A stretch of 64,000 nt of DNA, from contig JADJPO010000004.1 of NCBI GenBank assembly GCA_016713225.1, positions 186,001-250,000 of the forward strand, written 5' to 3'. Source of the DNA: Kineosporiaceae bacterium. GTDB taxonomy: Bacteria > Actinomycetota > Actinomycetes > Actinomycetales > Kineosporiaceae. Of this stretch, positions 43,223-51,178 are shown piece by piece. Numbering within the stretch: position 1 is the first letter of the stretch; each line of letters opens with the position of its first letter. The notes under the pieces are model-generated. The model did no database searches. It was given only the letters and a program-made list of their open reading frames with translations, and was not told the origin of the DNA. The position numbers and the translations under genes were made by a program.

Positions 43223-44914
43223 CTACTCGGCCAGGGCGCGGCGGGTGGCCCAGGCCCGGGTGGCGAGCTGCAGGTTGAAGCGGGTGTCGGGGTCGGCGAG
43301 GTCGAGGCCGCTCAGCTCACGAATGCGACGCAAGCGATAGCGGACCGTGCTGCGGCCCAGGGCGAGTTCAGAAGCCGTCGCGTCGTAGTTGCCACCACAC
43401 TCCAGGAAGCGTGCCAGGGTCACGACCAGGTCTGCCCCGCGGCGAGCGTCGTAGTCGAGCAGTGGCCCCAACCACCGTCGCACGAACGTCTCGAGCACCA
43501 CCGGGTCGGCGGCGTCCGCGAGCAGCTGGAACACCCCGAGATCGTCATGCCGCCGGACGCCGCCCGTGCGCCCGCCGAGAGTACCGAGCCGTTGCGCGAG
43601 CAGCGCCTCGCGGTGAGAGCGCGCGAAGTCGCGCGGCTCGCGGCACCGCCCACCCACGCCGATCAGGTGCCCGGGGCCGAGCGTCCGCACCAACACCTCG
43701 CCCAGATCCTCAGCGCCGGGCACCTCGGCGACCAGGGCCACCACGGTCTGCGCGGTCTGCATCAGCAACGGCGGCGGCTCCTCGCGCCGAGCCCTCGCGC
43801 CGGTGAGCGCCTCACGGACCCGCAGCACCAATTCGTCCGGTGAGGATCGGCGGCCCCCCTGGATCACCAGCACCCGGTGCGGACGACGCAGGTCATGCCC
43901 CAGCGCCTGCGCCCGCTCGTGCGCCTGGGCATCGGTACCGGCCACCAGGTCGGCCACCAGGTCACGGCCCAGCCGCAGCTCGGTCTCGGCCAGGCTGTGC
44001 AGCCGGGCCAGCTCGATCGCCAGCACCGTGGCGGCATGCTCGACGGCGACCGTCTCCTGTTCGCCCGCCACGCCGTCCGGGTCGATCAGGCTCAACACCC
44101 CCACCACGTCCGAGCGGGGCCGGGCGACGGTGAGCAGCCGTCCGTCGATCCGGATCGGGTGACCCGCCCGAATCGCCCGCTGCACGATCCGGTCGCGCCG
44201 TCCGGGCAGCTCCGAGTGCGGCGGGACGTCGGCGTCCGGGCCGGCCCAGGCCAGCACATCGCCGGCCCGGTTCTCGATGCTGGCGGCCAGCCCGGTCAAC
44301 TCGTACAACGCCGTGACGATGCCCGCGCGCCCGCCCCCGGTGAGGGCGACCTGGGTGAAGCGGTCGTGGATGGCGGTCTGATGCCGCAACGTCGCGACGG
44401 TTCGGGCCAGGTCGTCGTTGGCCTGCTGGTGGCTCGAGAGCAGCCGGGCGTTGGCCAGCGCGATCCCGGTCTGCTGGGCCAGCGAACGCAACAGCAGCAT
44501 GTCGTCCGGTGAGGGTGGCTCGTCGGCGGCCACCACCAGATGCCCGATCCGCTCGTCCTGGCTGCGCAAGGTCAACGCCCACACCCACGGCAGGCCGGTC
44601 ACCATCAGAGCTCCTCCGGTGACCGGCAGCCCACGGAGCTGGGCCGCCACCTCGGCCCGCACCACGGCGGCGTCGAAGGCACCCGTGGTGGCGTACCAGC
44701 GCACCGCATCACGCGCGGTGAGTCGGACGCCGACCGGCCGCGCCCGTACCAGCGCGGGCACCGCGCTGGTCACCAGCAGGATGATCTCGTCCTCGTGCCG
44801 ACGGTCGGTCATCAGCATCGACAGGGCGAGCAGCCCTCGCAGACTCGAGAGCTGCTCGCGCAGAACGAGTTCGTTCTCGCTCAGGGAGTCAATCCCGAGC
44901 CGCGTCGAACTCAT
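43223..44914 (-). CDS. PucR/CdaR-type transcriptional regulator with GAF domain
   Basis: A 563-residue regulator. Residues about 25-190 form a GAF-like sensory region, the middle (about 200-440) a GGDEF-like/CdaR domain, and the C-terminus (about 500-560) a PucR helix-turn-helix: FLECGGNYDATASELALGRSTVRYRLRRIREL. Proteins of this layout activate catabolic operons in actinobacteria. The ATG at 44912-44914 lies within the 3' end of the MEDS-domain gene (26-bp overlap), so the two are cotranscribed. The pair is divergent from the toluene monooxygenase-like operon, which makes that operon the likely target; the inducer is unknown. Confidence 0.85.
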   Translation of the reverse strand: MSSTRLGIDSLSENELVLREQLSSLRGLLALSMLMTDRRHEDEIILLVTSAVPALVRARPVGVRLTARDAVRWYATTGAFDAAVVRAEVAAQLRGLPVTGGALMVTGLPWVWALTLRSQDERIGHLVVAADEPPSPDDMLLLRSLAQQTGIALANARLLSSHQQANDDLARTVATLRHQTAIHDRFTQVALTGGGRAGIVTALYELTGLAASIENRAGDVLAWAGPDADVPPHSELPGRRDRIVQRAIRAGHPIRIDGRLLTVARPRSDVVGVLSLIDPDGVAGEQETVAVEHAATVLAIELARLHSLAETELRLGRDLVADLVAGTDAQAHERAQALGHDLRRPHRVLVIQGGRRSSPDELVLRVREALTGARARREEPPPLLMQTAQTVVALVAEVPGAEDLGEVLVRTLGPGHLIGVGGRCREPRDFARSHREALLAQRLGTLGGRTGGVRRHDDLGVFQLLADAADPVVLETFVRRWLGPLLDYDARRGADLVVTLARFLECGGNYDATASELALGRSTVRYRLRRIRELSGLDLADPDTRFNLQLATRAWATRRALAE

Positions 44915-45479
44915 CCGCCGAGATGTGGTGCGGGTTCTCGAGCACCAGGCCACCGAGCAACAACTTCGGATGGGTCCGCATCAGGTCCATGAGGATGCCG
45001 CTGCCCAGACGGCGCAGGTCGTACAGGCAGAGCACGGTCTGGGCATAACGGGTGGCGAAGCCATCGGCCCAGGACTCGTAGCGCACCACCGACCCCCGGG
45101 GCGGCGGCACTCGTTCGAGCCACGACATCTCCCCGACCAGCCGCGAGAAACTGAACCGGCCCTCCTCGGCGATGCCCCGCGCCCGGTCCTCCCAGAACGC
45201 GATCATGCGTTCGGCGTCGAACGCACCGGAGCTCAGATAGGTCTGCTCGGCGTCGTAGAACTCCAGCTGGCCGGAGGCGAGCGAGTCCGCCGTCCCACCG
45301 ATGCCGGCCATGACGTCCTCCGGCGCGGTGGAGTCGACCACCACGAGGCACTTGTCGCCCTCGAGCAGGCCGTCGCGCAGGAACGGCAACAGCATCGCGT
45401 CGCGCTCGTCCTCGCCGTAGTAGAAGCCGCAGACGTGATCGCCCGGCACGAACTCGGTGGCGGTCGCGCTCGCGGTCAT
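44889..45479 (-). CDS. MEDS (DcmR-type sensory) domain protein
   Basis: A 196-residue protein made of one MEDS domain (methanogen/methylotroph, DcmR sensory). It has the typical GDHVCGFYYGEDERDAMLLPFL start and LLEGDKCLVVVD, and no DNA-binding domain. MEDS domains are proposed to sense hydrocarbon or halogenated hydrocarbon derivatives and are a cousin of the KaiC-like fold. An AGGAGG lies before the ATG at 45477-45479; the longer open frame upstream has no family similarity. The overlap with the PucR-type gene and the divergent monooxygenase operon suggest a two-protein sensor-activator pair for that operon. Confidence 0.85.
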   Translation of the reverse strand: MTASATATEFVPGDHVCGFYYGEDERDAMLLPFLRDGLLEGDKCLVVVDSTAPEDVMAGIGGTADSLASGQLEFYDAEQTYLSSGAFDAERMIAFWEDRARGIAEEGRFSFSRLVGEMSWLERVPPPRGSVVRYESWADGFATRYAQTVLCLYDLRRLGSGILMDLMRTHPKLLLGGLVLENPHHISADEFDAARD

Positions 45480-45494
45480 GGCCTGCCTCCTCTG

Positions 45495-45550
45495 GGTGCG
45501 CGGAATGTAACAGGCGTTCCCGCCGTCGTCGAGGGAGCGTTCCGCGCACC
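45495..45550. promoter_or_regulatory. Inverted repeat in the divergent regulator/monooxygenase promoter region
   Basis: An 11-bp perfect inverted repeat, GGTGCGCGGAA (45495-45505) and TTCCGCGCACC (45540-45550), is separated by 34 bp. The 7-mer GCGTTCC occurs twice inside (45514-45520 and 45537-45543). It lies in the 227-bp region between the divergent MEDS and tmoA genes, a plausible operator for the PucR-type regulator. Confidence 0.5.
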
Positions 45551-45668
45551 GAAACACAGCCGGCAGCGGCCAGATTTCCGCCGAGATCGGCCCTGCCAGG
45601 GCATGGCGTCGCCCCGGGGGCACTACCGATCCTCAGGGGGCGCTGACCATCCGGCGCACAGGTGACCT

Positions 45669-45686
45669 TGCGCCGCTGGCGGCGCA
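45669..45686 (+). promoter_or_regulatory. Hairpin in the tmoA leader
   Basis: TGCGCCGC-TG-GCGGCGCA forms a perfect 8-bp stem that ends 9 nt before the tmoA ribosome-binding site AAGGAG (45696-45701). It could influence translation or mRNA stability; no direct evidence. Confidence 0.35.
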
Positions 45687-45706
45687 GGCGATCGGAAGGA
45701 GCCGCG

Positions 45707-47218
45707 ATGCCGCGCCTGCCGCGGTCCGAGTGGTACGACCTCACTCGCGACATGAACTGGGACCTGACCTACGTCACCGAGGACGAGGCCTTCCCGCCGC
45801 AGCTGTCGAACAGCTTCGGTGTGCCGGCCGAGGACTGGTGGGCGTGGGACGAGCCGTACAAGATCTCCTACACCGAGTACGTCCACAACCAGGCCGGCAA
45901 GGACCAGGGCCTGTTCTCGGTGAACAACGTGATCAGCCGCTCGAACATCTTCGAGAACCTCGAACCCGGCTGGAAGGCCGCCGTCCTGGCGCACTACGGC
46001 GCGATCGCGGTGGCCGAGTACCAGGCCGGGATCGGCGAGGCCCGGATGGCCCGCTTCGGCCGGGCCGCGGCCTGGCGCAACATGGCGACCTACGGCACCC
46101 TCGACGAGACCCGTCACGGGCAGCTGCAGACGTACTTCCCCTACCAGGCACTGGCCAAGGAGCCGCGGCTCGACTGGGCGCACAAGGCGTACCACACCAA
46201 CGAGTGGGGCATCATCGCCGCCCGCCACGTCTTCGACGACATGTTCACCGCGAACGACGCCGTCTCGATGGCCATCCAGCTGACCTTCACCTTCGAGACC
46301 GGCTTCACCAACCTGCAGTTCCTGGGTATGGCCGCGGACGCCATGAAGGTCGGTGACCTCGACTTCGGGGCGCTGATCTCCTCGATCCAGACCGACGAGG
46401 CCCGGCATGCTCAGCAGGGTGAGCCCACGCTCAAGGTGCTGACGAAGGCCGGCAAGGGCGACATCGCGCAGAACCTGCTGGACCGCATGTTCTGGCGCGC
46501 CTGGAAGCTGTTTTCGCTGCTGACCGGTCTGTCGATGGACTACTACACCCCGATCGAACACCGCACGCACTCCTTCAAGGAGTTCATGGAGGAGTTCATC
46601 AACAAGCAGTTCATCGACCAGTTCCGCGACTTCGGGCTCGAGAAGCCCTGGTACTGGGACCAGTTGCTCAACGAGATGAACTGGGTGCACCACGCCTACC
46701 ACCTCGGGGTGTGGTTCTGGCGGCCCACCGTGTGGTGGAACCCGGTCGGCGGCGTCGCGCCCGAGGAGCGCGACTGGCTGGAGGAGAAGTACCCCGGCTG
46801 GAACGACTCGTTCGGCCGCTACTGGGATGTCATCGGCGACAACATCCGGGCCGGGCACCCCGAACTGAGTCTGCCCGAGACCTTCCCGATCGTGTGCAAC
46901 AGCTGCCAGGTGCCGGTCTGCACCCCTGCGGGCTACGCGGGCGGTCACCTCGACAGCCCGCTGCCCCGGCAGCTCGATCACGGCGGACGCCGCTACACGT
47001 TCTGTTCCGAGCCGTGCCAGTGGGTCTTCGAGCAGGCACCCGAGCAGTTCGCCGGCCACCTGTCGATCATCGACCGGCTGCTCGGCGGCATCATCCAGCC
47101 GCCGACCATCGAGGGCGCCCTGGCCTACATGGGCCTGTCCCCCGAGGAGTGCGGCGTCGACGGTACCGACTACGCCTGGGCACACCCCAAGCCGTCCGCC
47201 CCGCGCAAGTCGGCCTGA
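45707..47218 (+). CDS. tmoA: Toluene-4-monooxygenase-type hydroxylase alpha subunit (diiron)
   Basis: A 503-residue catalytic subunit of a soluble diiron monooxygenase, colinear with Pseudomonas mendocina TmoA. All six iron ligands keep the same numbers: Glu104, Glu134, His137, Glu197, Glu231, His234, with Thr201 also kept. The pocket differs: Ala103 where T4MO has Gly, and Phe180 where it has Ile, while Ile100, Ala107, Phe176 and Phe205 are the same. The C-terminal part has a YHS-like module with Cys397/Cys400 and Cys433/Cys437 (CNSC, CSEPC), absent in T4MO. It should hydroxylate or epoxidise an aromatic or alkene substrate; relatives include isoprene and alkene monooxygenases, so toluene is not certain. 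First gene of the operon. Confidence 0.93.
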   Translation: MPRLPRSEWYDLTRDMNWDLTYVTEDEAFPPQLSNSFGVPAEDWWAWDEPYKISYTEYVHNQAGKDQGLFSVNNVISRSNIFENLEPGWKAAVLAHYGAIAVAEYQAGIGEARMARFGRAAAWRNMATYGTLDETRHGQLQTYFPYQALAKEPRLDWAHKAYHTNEWGIIAARHVFDDMFTANDAVSMAIQLTFTFETGFTNLQFLGMAADAMKVGDLDFGALISSIQTDEARHAQQGEPTLKVLTKAGKGDIAQNLLDRMFWRAWKLFSLLTGLSMDYYTPIEHRTHSFKEFMEEFINKQFIDQFRDFGLEKPWYWDQLLNEMNWVHHAYHLGVWFWRPTVWWNPVGGVAPEERDWLEEKYPGWNDSFGRYWDVIGDNIRAGHPELSLPETFPIVCNSCQVPVCTPAGYAGGHLDSPLPRQLDHGGRRYTFCSEPCQWVFEQAPEQFAGHLSIIDRLLGGIIQPPTIEGALAYMGLSPEECGVDGTDYAWAHPKPSAPRKSA

Positions 47219-47262
47219 CCCGGACCTGACCCGGACCTGAACCGGAACGGAGAGAACACACC

Positions 47263-47508
47263 ATGGCACTGTTCCCGATCCAGGGCATCGTCGAGGGCGA
47301 CTTCGTCGTCGTCCTGGTGCCCGTCGACGACACCGACCCGATGACCGTGGTGGCCGAGAAGATCGCCTATCACGGTGTGGGCAAGCGGGTTCCGGCCCAG
47401 GAGCGACCGCTGAAGGTGCGCTACCGCGGCAACCTGTTGGACGACGAGGCCACCCTCGCCGGTCTCGGCGCCACGCCCATGGAGGTCCTCGAGGTCGTCT
47501 ACGCATGA
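47263..47508 (+). CDS. tmoB: Monooxygenase hydroxylase gamma subunit (TmoB)
   Basis: An 81-residue TmoB-type protein with a ubiquitin-like fold that completes the (alpha-beta-gamma)2 hydroxylase. The start MALFPIQGIVEGDFVVVLV and later GKRVPAQERPLKVRYRG match the family. It lies 44 bp after tmoA in a short spacer with two tandem copies of CCTGACCCGGA that begin at the tmoA stop. Its stop overlaps the tmoC ATG (ATGA). Length is usual for the family (about 80-90). Confidence 0.9.
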   Translation: MALFPIQGIVEGDFVVVLVPVDDTDPMTVVAEKIAYHGVGKRVPAQERPLKVRYRGNLLDDEATLAGLGATPMEVLEVVYA

Positions 47509-47909
47509 GCGAGCAGATCTCGCAGACCCAGCACAACCAGAAGGGTTCCGACATCACCTGGGTCAGCGCCGCCACGGCGGATGACCTGTGGGAGGGCGAC
47601 ATTCTCGACGTCGAGCTGGAGGGCGAGCCGGTGTTGCTCGCCCACCTGCTCGGCGGCCCGGTCAAGGCGTTCCAGGGGATGTGTCCCCACCAGGAGATCC
47701 TGCTCGCCGACGGCACCTGGGACCCCGACACGAATGTGCTGCTCTGCCAAGGCCACAAGTGGGAGTTCGACCTGACCTCCGGCGCGGGCCTGAACCCGAC
47801 CGGGTGTCGGCTCTACGAGTACCCGGTTCAGGTGCGCGAGGACGGCGAGGTCGTCGTCGGCATCCCGCAGGACGGCACCCGTCACCACAACCGTTTCGAG
47901 GGCGACTAG
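47505..47909 (+). CDS. tmoC: Rieske-type ferredoxin of the monooxygenase (TmoC)
   Basis: A 134-residue Rieske ferredoxin that carries electrons from the TmoF reductase to the diiron site. The [2Fe-2S] ligands are in CPHQ and CQGHKW (Cys-x-His and Cys-x-x-His), about 17 residues apart in sequence. An N-terminal extension of about 15 polar residues precedes the conserved ITWVSA. It is translationally coupled to tmoB by ATGA. Confidence 0.94.
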   Translation: MSEQISQTQHNQKGSDITWVSAATADDLWEGDILDVELEGEPVLLAHLLGGPVKAFQGMCPHQEILLADGTWDPDTNVLLCQGHKWEFDLTSGAGLNPTGCRLYEYPVQVREDGEVVVGIPQDGTRHHNRFEGD

Positions 47910-47946
47910 CCCCGCAATCTGTTCCCGCCCAAGGGAGAGGACCACC

Positions 47947-48246
47947 ATGCCAACCCCCGCCAAGATGGTGGGCCCGGTCATTCGCGGCCTGGACGCCGCG
48001 CTCGCCGAGGCCGTGATCGCCGCCATCGAGATCGACAATCCCGACGTCGACGTCGACGTCGAGGACGCCGGCGGCTACATCCGCATCGGCACCCCCGGGC
48101 GCTGCCGGCTCACCCGGGCCAGCCTGGAGGAGGAACTGGGCCGCAGCTTCGGCCTGCACCAGCTCGAACCATCCCTGGCCGGGTTCGCCGGCCGCATGAC
48201 ATCAAGCGACGACGAGGTCGTCTGGTACCTGGAGAGGCAGGACTGA
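47947..48246 (+). CDS. tmoD: Monooxygenase effector (coupling) protein (TmoD)
   Basis: A 99-residue TmoD/MmoB-type effector without cofactor, which binds the hydroxylase and tunes its active site and coupling. The start KMVGPVIRGLDAALAEAVIAAI and the strand YIRIGTPGRCRLTR match the family, which begins near VGPVxR. It lies 37 bp after tmoC, with GGGAGAGG before the ATG, and ends 1 bp before tmoE. Confidence 0.9.
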   Translation: MPTPAKMVGPVIRGLDAALAEAVIAAIEIDNPDVDVDVEDAGGYIRIGTPGRCRLTRASLEEELGRSFGLHQLEPSLAGFAGRMTSSDDEVVWYLERQD

Positions 48247-48247
48247 C

Positions 48248-49255
48248 ATGGCCGTCACCCGGCGCACCCCGCCCAAGACCTGGAGCCTGCTCGGCGAGGT
48301 CCGACGTCGTCCGAGCGTGTACGAGGTCACGGCGGCCAAGTTCAACTACCACTTCCGCCGCGAACCCGCCCCGTTCGAGATGGACCCGACGGCCGCGATC
48401 AACCTCTGGTACCTCGAGCACCGTGAGGGCTCGGCGTTCAACGTCGCCGACTGGGAGGGCTTCCGTGACCCGGCCAAGCTCACCTACTCCGACTACGTCA
48501 ATCTGCAGCACGAGCGCGAGACCTACCTCGACCTGCTGATCGACCACCACGAGCTGGTCGGCAGCGTCGATTCGCTGGACCCCGCCTGGGTCGCCACCCT
48601 GACCCGGCTGCTGGTGCCGATGCGGTTCCCGCTGCACGTGTTGCAGATGACCGGCCTGTACGTCGGGCAGATGTCGCCGAGCGCGTTCATCATCAACTGC
48701 GCCAACTTCCAGGCCGCGGACGAGATGCGGCGCATCCAGCGGTTGGCCTACCTGACCAAGATGATGGCCAATGCCCACGGCGACGACATCGCCGCCACCG
48801 CCACCGCCCGCGACCCCTGGCAGTCGGACGCCGCGTGGCAGCCGCTGCGCGAGGCGGCCGAGCGGATGCTGGGCGTCTACGACTGGGGTGAGTCGTTCAC
48901 CGCGCTGAACCTGGCGCTCAAGCCGGCGGTGGACTCGGTGGTGAACGAGCAGCTCACCCAGCTGGCGATCGCCCACAGCGACGAGTTCCTCGCGTTGCTG
49001 CTGGCCGAGTTCCAGCGCGACACCACCCGCAGCCAGAACTGGACGGCGGCCCTGGTGCAGTATGCCCTCGGCGCCGACCCGGCGCTCGCGGACACCCTGC
49101 GGGGCTGGCTCGACGTCCATGTTCCCCGGGCGGACGCCGCGGTGGCCGGGATCGCCGAGCTGTTCGCCACGGCACCGAACCCGGTACCTGCCGGGCAGGT
49201 GATCGAGGCCGCCGGCGCGGCACGCGGCCGGCTGTTGGCGGCGTGCGGCCTGTGA
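48248..49255 (+). CDS. tmoE: Toluene-4-monooxygenase-type hydroxylase beta subunit
   Basis: A 335-residue beta subunit, a ferritin-like four-helix-bundle protein related to the alpha subunit but without iron ligands, that forms the core of the hydroxylase dimer. The N-terminal PPKTWSLLGEVRRRPSVYEVTAAKFNYHFRR contains the family's WS.L...R.PS.YE pattern, and the conserved EHREGSAFNVADWEGFRDPAKLTYSDYV follows. Length matches TmoE (about 330). It overlaps the tmoF GTG start by GTGA. Confidence 0.92.
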   Translation: MAVTRRTPPKTWSLLGEVRRRPSVYEVTAAKFNYHFRREPAPFEMDPTAAINLWYLEHREGSAFNVADWEGFRDPAKLTYSDYVNLQHERETYLDLLIDHHELVGSVDSLDPAWVATLTRLLVPMRFPLHVLQMTGLYVGQMSPSAFIINCANFQAADEMRRIQRLAYLTKMMANAHGDDIAATATARDPWQSDAAWQPLREAAERMLGVYDWGESFTALNLALKPAVDSVVNEQLTQLAIAHSDEFLALLLAEFQRDTTRSQNWTAALVQYALGADPALADTLRGWLDVHVPRADAAVAGIAELFATAPNPVPAGQVIEAAGAARGRLLAACGL

Positions 49256-50283
49256 CCGCACAACACCCGCACCGGGTGACGGTCGCGCCAACGGGCGAGA
49301 CCTTCCAGGTGGCGCCCGGCGAGCGGATCCACTCCGCCGCTCGCCGGGCGGGCATCTGGCTGCCCTTCGAGTGTGGCTGGGGCAGCTGCGGAACGTGCAA
49401 GGCCACCCTGGTCGAGGGCGAGGTCGAACTGCTGTTCCCGCAGGCGCCGGCCGTCGATGCCCGCGACGAGCGGCGCCGCCGGGTGCTGCTCTGCCAAACC
49501 ACCGCCACCACCGACCTGGTCGTCAAACCCACACGCGCCGAGACGGTTCCACCGCCGGAGCGGCCGGTGAACGATCTGATGGGCCAGCTGGTGGACGTCG
49601 AGTCGCTCGGGCCGTCGATCTCGCGATTCCGGTTCGCTCTGACCGATCCGGCGGGGCGGCCGACCGCAGCCGAGTACCGGCCGGGCCAGTACGCCGTCCT
49701 CGATCTGGCCCCGGGGCTGCGCCGGTGTCTGTCGATGGCTGGCCTGCCCGGCCGCGACCGGGTGGAGTTCATCGCCAAGCACTATCCCGGCGGGGCGGGC
49801 AGCGACCGGCTGTTCGCACTGCAGCCCGGTGATGAGATCCCGCTGGAACTGCCGTACGGCGACATGTGGTTACGCGACGCGGTGCGCCCGCTGGTGCTGA
49901 TCGCCGGGGGCACCGGGATCTCCGCCGTGCTGGCGCTGGTGCAGCAATTGCGCTCAGCTCACGCGGGCCGGCCGGTTGCGGTGGTGTACGGCGCAGCCAC
50001 CGAGCCGGAGCTGGTCTGCTGGGACGAGCTCACCGACACCGTGGCGAGCATCCCGGAGGCCCGGCTGCACGGCGTCCTGCTGAGACCCGAACCCGGCTGG
50101 ACCGGCGGCACCGGGCTGGTCACCGACCCTCTGCCGGAGCTGCTGGCCGAGCCGCACGGCGACCCGGCGGTGGGCGTCGAGGTCTACCTCGCCGGCCCGC
50201 CCGCGATGGTGCGAGCCGTGCAGGAGGTACTGGGTGCCCACCGGGTGCAGCGCGACCGGATCCACGTCGACAGCTTCGGCTGA
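49252..50283 (+). CDS. tmoF: NADH:ferredoxin oxidoreductase of the monooxygenase (TmoF)
   Basis: A 343-residue reductase with an N-terminal plant-type [2Fe-2S] ferredoxin domain (FECGWGSCGTCKATL, later LLCQT; about residues 35-80), an FAD domain with the YRPGQYAVLDLAPGLRRCLSMAG pattern (about 140-165, the RxYS-like motif here being RCLS), and an NAD(P) domain with LIAGGTGISAVLAL (about 215-230). It moves electrons from NADH to TmoC. The second GTG (49252), overlapping the tmoE stop, is taken as the start; a GTG 9 bp earlier is less likely. It ends just before copy 3 of the 103-bp palindromic element. Confidence 0.93.
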   Translation: MTAQHPHRVTVAPTGETFQVAPGERIHSAARRAGIWLPFECGWGSCGTCKATLVEGEVELLFPQAPAVDARDERRRRVLLCQTTATTDLVVKPTRAETVPPPERPVNDLMGQLVDVESLGPSISRFRFALTDPAGRPTAAEYRPGQYAVLDLAPGLRRCLSMAGLPGRDRVEFIAKHYPGGAGSDRLFALQPGDEIPLELPYGDMWLRDAVRPLVLIAGGTGISAVLALVQQLRSAHAGRPVAVVYGAATEPELVCWDELTDTVASIPEARLHGVLLRPEPGWTGGTGLVTDPLPELLAEPHGDPAVGVEVYLAGPPAMVRAVQEVLGAHRVQRDRIHVDSFG

Positions 50284-50289
50284 GACCCC

Positions 50290-50392
50290 AACCCGCTCAT
50301 GCTCCGCAGGTGACACCTCCGTGCTCCGCAGGTGACGCTTCCGGAGCGTCCCAGCGGAGCATCGGCTGGCACCCGCGGAGCATGAGCGGGTT
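50290..50392. repeat. 103-bp nested palindromic element, copy 3
   Basis: Left outer arm AACCCGCTCATGCTCCGCAG, right outer arm CGCGGAGCATGAGCGGGTT, inner arms GTGCTCCGCAG and CAGCGGAGCAT around CGCTTCCGGAGCG. It begins 6 bp after the tmoF stop and ends at the stop codon of the convergent pentapeptide-repeat gene, so it occupies the whole gap and may end transcription from both sides. Confidence 0.9.
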
Positions 50393-51157
50393 TCAGCGGC
50401 GGGCAGCGGCGAGGCGCACCGGGGTGAGGAACAACGCGTCGTCCAGCTGCGCCTCGCGCAGGTCGGCGCCCCGCAGGTCGGCGCCGAGCAGGTCGGCGCT
50501 GCGCAGGTCCGCCCCGCGCAGGTCCGCCCCGATCAGGACGGCGCCGCGCAACCCCGCCGCGCGCAGGTCGGCGCCGCGCCAGCGCACCCCGGCCAGGTCG
50601 GCGTGGGTGTGATCGACCGGGTTCTCCCGGACGGCGTGACGCAGCTCGGCGCTCACCTCGGCGAACAGCACCGATGCCCGGCCCCGCAGCCCGGGCAGAT
50701 CCGGCTGCACGGGCTGGTCCGGGTGATCCAGGACTCCGGCCACGGCCTGCTCGACGTCGCGCAGCACCACCCTCGCCTCGGCGCGCAGATCCTGTGACAC
50801 CTGCCGGGCCAACACGTCCCGCAGGTACCAGGCCATCTCGTGCAGTGCCTCGACGACCTCCAACGCGCCGAACATCGCCGCCGCCGTTCCCGCGTCGTCT
50901 CGCCAGGACCGGTCACCGAAAGCCGCGCAGACCCGTTGCCCCGCACCGAAACAGTCGTACACGACGCACCCGGTCATGCCCCGTTCACGCAGCGCCCCAT
51001 GGATCGTGCAGCGATGATCGCGCCCGAGGTGGGTGCACGGCGTTCGGCCGGGTTTGTCGAAGGCGAAGTCGGACGACGCCGCGAACGCCGGCACCACACA
51101 GCACAATCCCTGGCACCGGGAGCAGTCGGCGCGCAATGCCTGCCGCGGATCGGGCAT
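50393..51157 (-). CDS. Cys-cluster protein fused to pentapeptide repeats
   Basis: A 254-residue protein. The N-terminal part (about 1-75) has a Cys cluster (CSRCQGLCCVV, later CTHLGRDHRCTIH and GCVVYDCFGAGQRVC) like the YkgJ/zinc- or iron-chelating family. A helical middle section follows, and the C-terminus (about 190-240) is built of pentapeptide repeats (GADLRGADLR type), which fold into a right-handed quadrilateral helix. Its function is unknown; pentapeptide proteins can mimic DNA or bind partners. It is convergent with tmoF and followed after 21 bp by the upstream glycosidase gene on the same strand. Confidence 0.75.
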   Translation of the reverse strand: MPDPRQALRADCSRCQGLCCVVPAFAASSDFAFDKPGRTPCTHLGRDHRCTIHGALRERGMTGCVVYDCFGAGQRVCAAFGDRSWRDDAGTAAAMFGALEVVEALHEMAWYLRDVLARQVSQDLRAEARVVLRDVEQAVAGVLDHPDQPVQPDLPGLRGRASVLFAEVSAELRHAVRENPVDHTHADLAGVRWRGADLRAAGLRGAVLIGADLRGADLRSADLLGADLRGADLREAQLDDALFLTPVRLAAARR

Positions 51158-51178
51158 GGGGTGAGGGTAACCGCGGGC

